64,000 nucleotides of DNA from Pascua guehoae (taxonomy: Eukaryota > Basidiomycota > Tremellomycetes > Trichosporonales > Trichosporonaceae): contig BCJX01000008.1 of the NCBI GenBank assembly GCA_001600415.1, forward strand, positions 525,262 through 589,261, written 5' to 3'. Shown one piece after another: positions 44,814-54,464 of this stretch (position 1 is its first letter; each line of letters begins with the position of its first letter). The notes beneath the pieces were generated by a model. It saw only the letters and a program-made list of their open reading frames with translations, made no database searches and was not told the origin of the DNA. The position numbers and the translations under genes were made by a program.

Positions 44814-46962
44814 TTAGTAGAGCAAGCGCGTGAGAATGTTTGCGCGGGTGCCCTTGATGGCCTCGTAAATGTCCTTGACCTCGTCGAGGCCGACGCCCGA
44901 AATGTCTGCCATGAGGTAGGCAATGGCGCCCTTCGAGTCGGAAAACTGCTTTTCAATGTTGTGGTCCTGGAGGATACCGTTGATGGCGCGGAGGACACCG
45001 GGCTCGTTGCGGTGGACGTAGCAGACGCGAATGTGGCGCTCGTCGTCGGTGGTAATGGCGCGGAGGTCGACTTCGGGAAAGTTGACGGCGCCGACAGTGG
45101 TACCATAGTTGATGTAGCGGGTAAGGGCGGTGGCGACCTCGGAGCCAATAGCGCGCTGGGCCTCCTCGGTCGAGCCACCAATGTGCGGGGTCATGATGAG
45201 GTTGGGGAGCTTGCGGAGGCGGAGGATAAAGTCGCCGAGCTGGTCGTTGAAGCCCGGGCCGTTGGATCCGGGCTCGCGGGGGAAGACGTCGACAGCGGCA
45301 CCGGCAATGTGGCCCGACTCCATCGCGTCGCAGAGCGCAGGGAGGTCGACGACTTTGCCACGGGCATTGTTCATAAAGAATGCGCCCTGCTTCATCTTGG
45401 CAAACTGTTCGGCACCCATCATGCCAATCGTGTCGGGAATCTCGGGAACGTGGAGGGTGACAAAGTCGGACTGCTCCAGGAGCTCGTCGAGGGTCTCGAC
45501 CTGGTTGGCAGTGCCGAGCGGCATGATGGGGACCACGTCATAGTAGATGACGTTCATGCCAAAGCTCTCGGCAAGGACCGAAAGCTGCGAGCCAATGTGG
45601 CCGTAGCCGACGATACCGAGCGTCTTGCCGCGAATCTCCCAGCAGTTCTTTGAGAGCTTGTTCCAGATACCGGCACGCATCTCGGACGCGCGGTCAATGA
45701 TCTGGCGCGAGAGCGCAATAATCTCGCCAATGACGAGCTCGGCGACGGAACGCGAGTTGGAAAAGGGCGAGTTGAAGACGGCGATACCGTGCTTGGCAGC
45801 GGCATCGAGGTCGACCTGGTTGGTACCAATGCAGAAGCAGCCAATGACCAGCAGCTGGGGGCACGCCTGGATCACCTTGGCGGTGATCTTGGTCTTGGAG
45901 CGGATACCGACCGCGTGGTAGTTGGGCAGCTTCTGGATGAGCTCGTCCTCGGAGAAGGCCTTGGTGTAGTGGTCGACCTGGGCGTTAGCATGTGGTCAAT
46001 GTGGATCAAGGAGACGGAGAGGGAGCCTTGGGCCGCGGTTGAACCTCTGCCTTTCTTATCTGTGGGACTGATCCAGGCTCGAGAGGCTAAAGCCACGCTG
46101 CACCCAAGCGACTGCGGTTCAAACCACAGACCACAAATAAGAGTGCACGAGCATCCGAGTACCCCACGGAACGAACGAGCACGCCCCGCACACCCCACAC
46201 ACCCCAAAGTCACAACCGTCCTCGCGCCCGAGGTGACTCACATCGTATCCGGCCTTTTTGAGAAAGTTTGCGGCGTCGAGCGAAATGTTCTCGAGGATGA
46301 GAATCTTAATGCGGCCCTGGCGCGTGGGGGTCTCGTCACCCTCCTTGACCTCCGCGACTGGGTACGCCGAGGGGAGGAACGCCTGGAGGTGGCGGGCGTT
46401 GGTGACGGCGCGGAACGAGGCACCAAACGAGCCCTGGGGCGACGTCGACATCATCGCCGCCGTGGGCGATCCGGGAGGGACATAGTTGACCGCACGGGGG
46501 TTGGTGGGAATGGGGATGCTGAGGTGTCAGTAGGGAAGTAGTGGTGGGTGGGGGCATGTATTCGTGGAGCCGGTCTGCCCTCCGAGTACGCCGAGGGGTA
46601 AGAGACGATCAAGGTAAATGGTGTGGAGACGGGCACTCAGTGCTGCGTGGTACTCGTCACTCGTCACCCGCTTCGTCACCCCTCATCGTCCAGATCACCT
46701 CTCTCCATGCGCCCAGTCCGACCAAGGTCGCTAGGTGACGAGCCCACCACCGTGAAGCACGTCCTACACTGCCTGGAACCCTCTCCATTGTCCCATTCTC
46801 TCGCTTACGGGGCGCGTCTGGCTTTAAAAACCTGACGCGCCGATGCCGCCGGCAATGTTCCGGCCGTCGTCTGGCTGATGTAAACGTTTCCAACACTCAC
46901 GAGGCGGGGGGCTCAGACGCGCTGACGCTCAACCTGCGGCGGATGTTGACTGGGCTGGACAT
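44814..46962 (-). CDS. SER33: D-3-phosphoglycerate dehydrogenase
   Basis: First step of serine synthesis: 3-phosphoglycerate + NAD+ to 3-phosphohydroxypyruvate, in the cytosol. Three exons: 46962-46901, 46518-46242 and 45977-44814 (500 aa). Landmarks: ILILENISLDAANFLKKAGYDVDHYTKAF, IGCFCIGTNQVDL, NSPFSNSRSVAELVIGEII, the NAD Rossmann motif GKTLGIVGYGHIGSQLSVLAE, LHVPEIPDT, NNARGKVVDLPAL, AAVDVFPREP and MTPHIGGSTEEAQ (catalytic His). The C-terminal ACT domain (HNIEKQFSDSKGAIAYLMADISGV) gives serine feedback in relatives. It ends ILTRLLY, as in yeast Ser3/Ser33. The first intron is long (382 nt) and the second is 264 nt. I placed the start at MSSPVNIRRRLS because it splices in frame to SIPIPTNPRAVNYVPPGSP. 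Confidence 0.95.
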
Positions 46963-47873
46963 GGTGGGCGGGTGTGGAGGGTGACGGGGGTTGGGAGAGA
47001 TGATAGATGAAGAAGAAAGGAGAGTCGGAGGGGGGCGGGGTAACTTTTGATAAATGGGCGTCGACGTTTGTTGCAGCCTCTGGAACTTTAGTGACGGGCC
47101 GACTCGACTTTTGCGGCGCGTCCTTCTGTTCGCCGGTGGAGGCGCAACGAGCAAGGCGGGGCGCGGGCAGGCAAGGGCACAGGGTAGATCTGATTGCAGA
47201 CTGGGCTATTGTATTGACGGTGGTTTGCGTGATCAGACCACTCAGATTCCGAAAATCATCCAGCAAGGGTATGAGTGGCGTTTTTATCCAGTCCCCCGAC
47301 CTAACTTGGCACAGCTGTCCTTCCCGACGTAATCATCCCAAACTTTAACTCGGCATCGCCTTTCGTATTTTGAATGGAGTTAGACATGAGGATGAGGCAC
47401 TGGGCGTCCCGAGGTTGAGTTGCGGCAATGGCACAGACGAGGAACGACAAAGGGAACACGGGGCTAGGCGACGCGAGGAACACGGACACATTAGCACAGG
47501 TCGACGAGGGACAAGTATCGCCGAACTGGGGTCTGGTCGCGAAGTGGTCTTGCCGTGGACATGGAGGTGACACCCTTTTCGCCTTCTCAAGACTGACGCC
47601 TAGAGCCCCCGCACGGAGGTCGTACTTTGTCACTACTCTCTCCCCGCCTAGGTCCCCCGCCTAGGTCCCCCGCAGGGGGGCTGCACACACGTCTGTACGC
47701 AATACCTCGTTGTACGCAATACCATTCCGGCCACACACACGTTTGTGCGCAATTCCATCACATGCTATCACATACGTGACATTCTAGAATACAGGTGCAG
47801 CTTTGATGGCCCAATCTGTCGGTCTACGCACACGTCTATCGGCAGTCAGCGCCGGCTGTGTTTGTGGAGGTAC
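46963..47873. other. Intergenic, SER33 promoter side
   Basis: SER33 5' region and 3' flank of the F-box gene; GC-hairpin remnants at 47596-47690. No gene recognised. Confidence 0.55.
47596..47760 (-). repeat. GC-hairpin elements with repeated TGTACGCAATACC tail
   Basis: Degenerate hairpins at 47598-47622 and 47650-47685, then CACACGTCTGTACGCAATACC, TTGTACGCAATACC and a third GTTTGTGCGCAATTCC copy. The tail has been amplified here. Confidence 0.75.
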
Positions 47874-49780
47874 TCACCACTCTTGCATCTTGACAAACCA
47901 GGCTGTTCCCTGACACCCCTGGTCGACGCGAAACGTCTCTGCTTCGAGCCGTCGTCTCTTTGTTTTTCTCCTGTCGCCCTCATCGCTGTCGCCCTCGTCG
48001 TCTCGGTCGGGGACGTCGTTGTCGTTGTCGTCGGTGCGAGAACGGTACTGCAACAGCTTACAGTCAGCAAAGTAGCGCTCTGGAATGCTGCCGCCTAGAC
48101 CTCCCGCAGGGAGGTCAAACGTGGCCCAGTGTTCCTCGCCTAGACCTCCCTGCGGGAGGTCAAACTTGGCCCAGTGTTTGACACCCGTTGACTTACACCA
48201 AACACGCCTCGCTTCGCCTGGCGTCCACCAATCTGCACGCCGCGGAAGAGGGATACATGGCCACAGCGATGGAACCCCTCGACGACAATATCCCAGCGTA
48301 GCTCGGGTGGCTGATCGCCCGTGAGCGAGACGACACCGTAGGCAAACTTGGGACCGTCACGAGCGTCAGAGTCGCCCGAGTCCTCGTCAGAATCCGGGTA
48401 GTCGACCTCACTGGCTGCCCCGTTTCCAATACCGTAAAAGTAGACAGGGGGGATGGGCGTGCTGCGGCATGGTTCCGGCAAGGCAAAACGGGTGATGAGA
48501 TCATCATTGCTCGTGCCCAATTTGCGGAGATGTTTCCGGTACGCCTCCTCGACCGCACTCTGGTCACAGGGGACCATGGCAAAGATGTCAGGTGGGTCAA
48601 AGCGGCGACGAGGGAGAACTGTCCCCTTGTACAGGCTGAATCTCCTCATTCGACGATTGGTGTGGGTGGCATACCACCGGCCACCGACACCGGCCCAGTC
48701 CCACACGCCGTCTTCGAGATCGAAAGGACGGCAAAGCCGCAGAACTCCCGGTCCGCGGACAGCGTCCAGGCCGCCACTGAGGGCGTGCTCTGTGTGAGAC
48801 CAATCGATCTGGGGGCGTTTATAGATCATCTCCCAGTCAAGGTACTACCAGTCAGCTCCCATAGATGCAGTGGGACGAGGCTAGGAAAGACTTCAACGGG
48901 AGAAGCCCAATTCAGGTGCACATACTGCCAACGATCGGGCCAGGGCCCAGAATCGGAGCAGAACAAGGACGTAGGGCACTCACAGGATACATGGACGCAT
49001 CAACTCCTGCCCAATACGTCTTGGCGCCGTCATCAGGTAGGTCCTTAGGAGATGCCCATGCTTGGGCAAAGTAGCCCAACGGAGAGTGGTAGGGACGAGG
49101 AAAGTGATAAAGCAACGCATGTAGATGTCGGACCGCGGCGGGAGAAGGGTGAGAAGGGTCCTCGTCCCGATGCTCGGACAACCATGCCAGCACAGGACGT
49201 TCAATCAGACGCTCGAGAACCGCAACATTCATAGATGGCTGGCCGAGTGCCGGAAGATCAAGGTAGAGGTCGAGCACGGTCTGCACCACCCTCAGCGTGT
49301 AGGGGCGCAGCAGTCAGCTTCAGGCACGACAAGGCCGGCTCACAATTTCAGCTTTATAAGCGGCATCTGGCTCTGGCCTTCCAAGGTATGCGTCGGCGCG
49401 TCCAGGGAGAGGCATTCGACGGGTGTGGACAAAAGTCAACGTAAAGTCTCGGTCCAGTACACGCTGCTTCCAGTCATAGGTCTTCCGCGGAGCCAAGAAT
49501 GCTGCAGCGCGATCGGGATGGTCATATTTCAGAAGGTGGACATTTCGCCAGGCATTCTGCTCATGCTGCATGGGATTATCAATACACTGTACAATGTCAA
49601 GGGGTTACTTACCGTGATGGTGTTGTGAAGGTGGCGACAAACTAGGGACAGGGTTGCAATGGTATTCAAATCGTCGACAGCCGCAAGCGTCACGATGTGT
49701 TGAAGCAACTGCCATTAGTTTGGCCAAGGAGAATATATGCGATGAACACCGACCTCTGATGGTAATGATAAGATGGACAT
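47874..49780 (-). CDS. F-box protein, multi-exon
   Basis: Likely an SCF-type substrate receptor. Exons in my model: 49780-49754, 49708-49613, 49565-49344, 49280-48984, 48844-48199 and 48094-47874 (about 502 aa). The first two exons join to give a canonical F-box: LPSELLQHIVTLAAVDDLNTIATLSLVCRHLHNTI. It continues NAWRNVHLLKYDHPDRAAAFLAPRKTYDWKQRVLDRDF. The C-terminal exon reads IPERYFADCKLLQYRSR, then an acidic DDNDNDVPDRDDEGD stretch and a basic KTKRRRLE. The intron at 48095-48198 contains two GC hairpins, and its AG is the element's own TCTAG. Between 48984 and 48844 the model is uncertain: GTGAGT...GGCAG would define another exon starting at 48924 (YVHLNWASPVEVFPSLVPLHLWELTG), after which one base must be gained or an intron added. 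A TATA-like CATATAAATATCC lies 65-75 nt upstream of the ATG. Confidence 0.8.
48091..48180 (-). repeat. GC-hairpin element, GACCTCCC subtype, forming an intron 3' end
   Basis: Two 44- to 45-nt units, each AACACTGGGCC plus a GACCTCCC/GGGAGGTC hairpin, sense to the F-box gene. The second TCTAG is the inferred splice acceptor (48095/48096). Confidence 0.9.
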
Positions 49781-49842
49781 TGCGGGTGCAAGGAAGGGTG
49801 ACAAGAGGGAAGAAGCAGCTCTGAGTGTTGTGGAACGGAGGG

Positions 49843-49857
49843 GATATTTATATGTAT
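49843..49857 (-). promoter_or_regulatory. TATA-like box
   Basis: CATATAAATATCC on minus, 65-75 nt upstream of the F-box ATG at 49780. Confidence 0.5.
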
Positions 49858-49999
49858 CGGTGTTGCCAATTGGTGAGGGAAGCGGGAGCAAAACAGGGCA
49901 ACGGCACCGCCAAGCTGAAACTTACGTGCCGTAATTGTCACCCGTCGTGGCAGTGTTGAGGCACTAGCTGTGTTGGTACTGTGGTCATAGCCGGGTCGA

Positions 50000-50312
50000 A
50001 CAGAAGGCGGTGTTGACGACCATCCTAGAGTTTCAGAGATAAGGAGGTTACAGAAGGCGGTGTTGACGACCATCCTAGAGTTTCAGAGCTTGTAGAATAA
50101 GGAGGTACAGAAGGCGGTGTTGACGACCATCCTAGAGTTTCAGNNNNNNNNNNNNNNNNNNNNNNNNNNNNNNNNNNNNNNNNNNNNNNNNNNAAGGAGG
50201 TACAGAAGGCGGTGTTGAAGACCATCCTAGAGTTTCAGAGCTTGTAGAATAAGGAGGCACAGAAGGCGGTGTTGATGACCATCCTAGAGTTTCAGAGCTA
50301 GAATAAGGAGGA
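50000..50312. repeat. Tandem array of about 57 bp with a 50-N gap
   Basis: The unit contains ACAGAAGGCGGTGTTGACGA, CCATCCTAGAGTTTCAGAGC and TTGTAGAATAAGGAGG. Five full or partial copies flank N at 50144-50193. The exact 50 Ns are a placeholder, so the true copy number is unknown. Units differ by single bases (TTGACG, TTGAAG, TTGATG). Confidence 0.95.
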
Positions 50313-50520
50313 GGGAGAAGAAAGACAGCCAGAGAAGTCGCTTGACACATTGAGTTCACTGCAGTTTCACACTCGTTTTAAGTGTTCACAGCTATGCCCT
50401 GTTGTTGCACAGCTCACAACACAGCTCACAACTCTGAACATCCACAATGGTCATACTTAAGGACCGCCATGGCAGAGACGACCGCTTCCTCCCTTCTCAT
50501 TGAGAATCACTCAACCGACC

Positions 50521-52618
50521 ATGACTACTCCCCAAGCTCTTACACTCCCAATTACCCGTGTCGGACGCGATGGTCCTGTCGAACAATGTTTGGCACCCAT
50601 CAGACCCAGCAAGGCCAGTGGCATTAAGGCTAAGCTTGGACGCCGGCCGCGTACCACAACCAATACCAAGGATCAGTGGGTGCGAAGAACCACATTCCTG
50701 CTGCTGACCCCAGTCTCACGTTGAATGCCCTGGGCGACAAGATCACTGCAGAGATCACTGTCCACGGGGGCAAACTCAATCTCCTCGTGGACACTGGGGC
50801 TCATGACTTAGTCATATTCGGGGCGGCTTGCAAGACCTGGGTGCTCAATGCAGCCGGGGACATGGTGGAAGTGCCTCTGTCCTCGTACACTCCTTCGGCT
50901 GCCTACACGGTTAGGAACCCAAATCCTCCGGACATCGAGTACGCCGATGGGGAAGGCGTTGCGGGCGAAATTGGAACGGATACCATGACCTTTGCCGGAG
51001 TAGAGGTCAAGGATCAGTGGTTTAGTAAGAGCATGAGTTCCAAGTACATCAATTCGCTGACGGCAGTGCATGTCACCCAAACCACCGCAACTGACACTCT
51101 TGTTTCGGGGAACCTCGCCATGGGTGTACGAAACCTGCTGGGTATAGTGCCGAGCAACGACGAGCCGCTCTGGTACCGTGTTGCCAAGTCTCGGGGACTA
51201 CCGACGATGTTCTCCCTGCGTATCCAGCGTGATCCGTTGCTTCGTGGCCGTCAAGGACAAGGCGGCGAAGTTATGATTGGGTTTGTGGTTGTCGTCAAAA
51301 TCAATACTGACCACACAGCGGTTACCGAAGGGATTGCATCAAGGGAGGCGACGATAACAAAATCTCCTGGTTTCCTGTCCGCGACGATGCGCCCGATGGG
51401 CAATCCAGCTGGGCCATTGACCTCGGTTCCATTTGGATCAACGAGACGCAATTCCCTGTTTCGAAGCCAGTACTGCTGGACTCTGGGGCAAATCATATCT
51501 ACGCTCCCTACAATGAGATTAAGCCGATCATGGATAAACTACTGGGCGTTACCGAGAAGCGTGTTAGCGCTCTCTACACCCGGTGGATTGTCGCAAACGT
51601 GCCTTCATGTTGCATCACGTTGGGCAACCAGAATCAATCGCCCAAAACGTTCCGCATTCCTGACGAGGACATGACTCTCGAAGTCGGGGGGGACAAGTAT
51701 ATCGTTATCGTGGGAAGTCACAACGACAAGGTGTAAGTCTTTGTCAACTTCCAGGCTGATTATTAGGCACAATTGGACCCTCGGACTGAAGTTCATGCAG
51801 AATGTATACTCCATCTTCCATCTAATGGACGATGGAACGAAACGCGTAGGAGTCGCCGAACTCCCGACGAAGAGGCCCCGTCCTGGGCAGCAACCATATG
51901 CTCCCCAGTTGGGTTCCCTTGGGGCAAGCGGTCAGGTGTTCCCAGGAATGTTCGCCGGTCTGAACAGTACGTTCTTTGCCCTTACCCCTGTGTCTTTCCT
52001 AATATTAGATCCTTCCGTCAACAATCCTATGGCAGCCGGGCCGTCAACCATGCCGCTCCAGCCTCCACTGCCCGGCCAAGCCGGACCCTCGAATGCCCCG
52101 CTTCAGGCGCCGTTCAACACGTACGCACTTCCTCAACCCTCTGTTGGTCTCGGCAATCCAAACCCGCATGGTGGGACCTTCGACCCCCAGCTCAATACGA
52201 TCAACCCTCAGCTGCTGCTTGGTGCCAACGCAGACCCTAATTTCCAATGGGGCATCGGGAACAGCCTCAACCCTCAGTGGGGCGGCAACACCAATGTCCA
52301 TCCGCAGCTGGGCGGTGGCTTCAACCCCCAGCTCGGCCATAATGTCGACCCCAATGCCCAGTGGGGGACGAGTAACACCGACCCCAATGCCCAGTGGGGG
52401 ACGAGTAACACCAACCCTCAATGGAGCGGCTCGGCCAACCCCTATGATCAGTGGGGCGCGAGTTCCAACACACAGGATGGCAGTGGAGGTGCATTTGCCT
52501 CATCGTCCGGCCACTACCAGTTTACCCAACGCCGCCAACTGGCGTCAAAGAAGGTACGTCGTCATCGGCTCTCTTTCTGTCTGCTCACCGATAGCGCGGC
52601 CCGAGGCGAATGATGTGA
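50521..52618 (+). CDS. Pepsin-like aspartic protease with Asn/Gln/Trp repeat tail
   Basis: Exons: 50521-50650, 50677-51280, 51319-51732, 51767-51966, 52009-52553 and 52595-52618 (638 aa). The N-lobe active site is LNLLVDTGAHDLVIFG (DTG, with Ala for the usual Ser/Thr). The flap region is EYADGEGVAGEIGTDTMTF. The C-lobe site is KPVLLDSGANHIYAPYNEI (DSG). The core ends LGLKFMQNVYSIFHL...RVGVAEL, the usual pepsin C-terminal strand. About 200 residues follow, rich in N/P/Q/W/G with units such as DPNAQWGTSNT and NPQWGG. I see no signal peptide at the chosen ATG. The first junction needs a 26-nt intron (GTACCA...GATCAG), too short to be comfortable, so a sequence error or another start is possible. 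Secreted relatives degrade proteins; location here is open. Confidence 0.75.
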
Positions 52619-53123
52619 GGGTGAGGAGCCAAGACACTGCCGGGACACGAACGCTTGTAGCCTTATCCTTGTAGCCTTCCATACACGTCCACGTGTTGTA
52701 GCCTTTTCGCCGGCAAGGAAATGCACTGTATCGACTCTGTATTCGCGATATGCCCAGATCTGCACTCATTCACGTCAATTCTATGCGGCTCAGGCGGCAG
52801 TAGTCAGTGTTTCCAATCCCACACTTGCAGTCGGGATCAATCTGTATGGTAAGACAAGCTCGTACAATCAGTCGCTGGACGTTGTCGACATTTCTGGAGG
52901 TCGTCTAACCGGTAGTCCCGAGTCCCCGCAAGGACCTCGGTGCCACTCGGCCCAGGAGAGACGACTTGGCGTTCGTGTTATGCAGATCATACACTGCGGC
53001 ATTCGTTTTTGGATCATGCAATGCATCCGCCAGCCAGCGTGCGTCGCTGGGTTGGGCGGGCGGCCAAAACCTGTGTCTACCTATGTCCGTCCGCCATCAA
53101 TGCGGACTTGCTCGGCCCACGCC
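52619..53123. other. Intergenic between convergent genes
   Basis: 3' flanks of the protease-like gene and FCY1; nothing recognised. Confidence 0.55.
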
Positions 53124-54111
53124 TCACTTGCTGACCTCGCCAATGTCCTCATTCCACACCTTGCTACCCACCTCGCTCGCGATCCAGTCGCCCATCATCT
53201 TGGTGATCTCGGGGTCGCGGAGGTTGACGACCTCGACGCCACGTTGGTGGAGGAGGTCCTCGCCGCCGACAAAGTTGTCGTTCTCGGCCATGACGACCTG
53301 GGGTCAGACCTTCAGCCGGGGTACGGGGGATCAGGTTAGAGGAGCTCGACTACGCACGACTGGAATCTTGTACAGCAAGCACGTCCCAGAGCACTGCCAT
53401 TAGTACTGCCTGCTCCAAGCTGACCAGTGAACAAACCATAATACTGCATCGTCAGCAACACGCCTCCAGTCACAGGGGCCATGGCTCACCAAGGGCTCAA
53501 GGTCGAGAACATGGCACATTCGCTGAGGACGCCCTCGGCGACGCGGCCCAAGTTTTCGAGCGCATCCGTCTCGCCGTGCCGAATGTTCGAGTTCATCTGC
53601 ACACGCTGGTTGGTTAGCCTTGCTCGGCGCCTGAAGTGTGGCCGGTCAATGGTATCTGCACCGATAATGGTATCTCAATCTTCTCTACGCACTGCCCACC
53701 AGCTCCTGCTACACGGCCCCCTCGCCTCGCCTTCCCCGGGTGACCCCTCTCCCTGCGTACTGCTTCGCGCTGTAGTGGACCAGGTCTTGTGTCCCTCTCC
53801 CACCAGAGCACCCAAGAGCAAGCCAGGTTCGACCCCCTGTGGGGGGTCTAGGCGGCTCTGTTCGAAAGCGCTAGACTAACCTGGTTATGTCCCCGAGCAA
53901 GAACATCGCCGGTAGGCAGGTGTACCACTGCGGCACTAGCCGTCAGCCCAGCCCGTGGCTGCCGTGCTCAATCGCCTACCCGATAGGAATGCCACCCTCG
54001 CCGAGCGACTTGAGCGCCTGCTCATGCGCGCTGCCTGTCAGCTCGTTTCCTTAATGTTTAGCTGGCGTACATCTTCATGTACTTGGGGTAGTCGGCCGGC
54101 GTGACTGGCAT
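53124..54111 (-). CDS. FCY1: Cytosine deaminase with 7-nt microexon
   Basis: Zinc enzyme of pyrimidine salvage: cytosine + H2O to uracil + NH3; it also converts 5-fluorocytosine in fungi. Seven exons: 54111-54071, 54030-53980, 53935-53881, 53605-53490, 53443-53437, 53393-53358 and 53297-53124 (159 aa; yeast Fcy1 is 158). The start PADYPKYMKIAHEQALKSL, EGGIPIGAAVVHLPTGDVLARGHNQ and NIRHGETDALEN (zinc His and catalytic Glu) are all as in the family. The fifth exon is 7 nt (TATTATG). Joined to the flanking exons it gives LSPCIMCSG, the PCxxC zinc site; without it both frame and the first zinc Cys are lost. The end ENDNFVGGEDLL...VWNEDIGE is also canonical. The 275-nt third intron contains a GC hairpin. 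Confidence 0.93.
53828..53857 (+). repeat. GC-hairpin element, single hairpin, in FCY1 intron
   Basis: GGTTCGACCCCCTGTGGGGGGTCTAGGCGG inside the 275-nt intron 53606-53880, antisense to FCY1. Last copy seen in the window. Confidence 0.85.
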
Positions 54112-54464
54112 CGTGATGTTGCTTGGCAGTATGTGAGTATGAGGAAGAATGAGAGGCGCAAGAGAGCTGTGGGCCCAAAAGTTGATAAGGGGAGAAGGCC
54201 GAGGGCGCCGACATATGACATGCCGATAACCTCTTCAGGGTCCTTTGAATTTCGCCGCCACCTCCACGCGACAACAGACACACACGCCGCACACATGCAC
54301 AGACGCACAGACCGCCTGATGCACGTCACCGGTCGCATGTCGCAGTCACACCCACCCACCTATGCGCATACTCTTCCAGTCAACACACACCTCATCAACC
54401 TCCCTTGCCACCACAACCACCTTATCCACCACCTTCACTCGATACCCAGTCCGGGCCCACGGCC
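54112..54464. other. Divergent promoter, FCY1 and MON2
   Basis: 353 bp shared 5' region; CA-rich leader (CACACACGCC, CACAACCACC) on the MON2 side. No other feature. Confidence 0.55.

Larger units (their letters stand above)
49781..50520. other. Divergent intergenic region
   Basis: Between the F-box and aspartic protease-like genes; dominated by a tandem array with an assembly gap (listed). No gene. Confidence 0.6.

Noticed and set aside
46060..46135. Possible tRNA (GGTTCAAACC T-loop-like motif on plus) in the SER33 second intron
   Set aside because: The T-stem has a mismatch, and no matching D-arm, anticodon arm or acceptor stem can be drawn.
49690..50073. 128-aa minus frame over the 57-bp repeat and F-box 5' end
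   Set aside because: It is translated repeat sequence and conflicts with the F-box exon frame.
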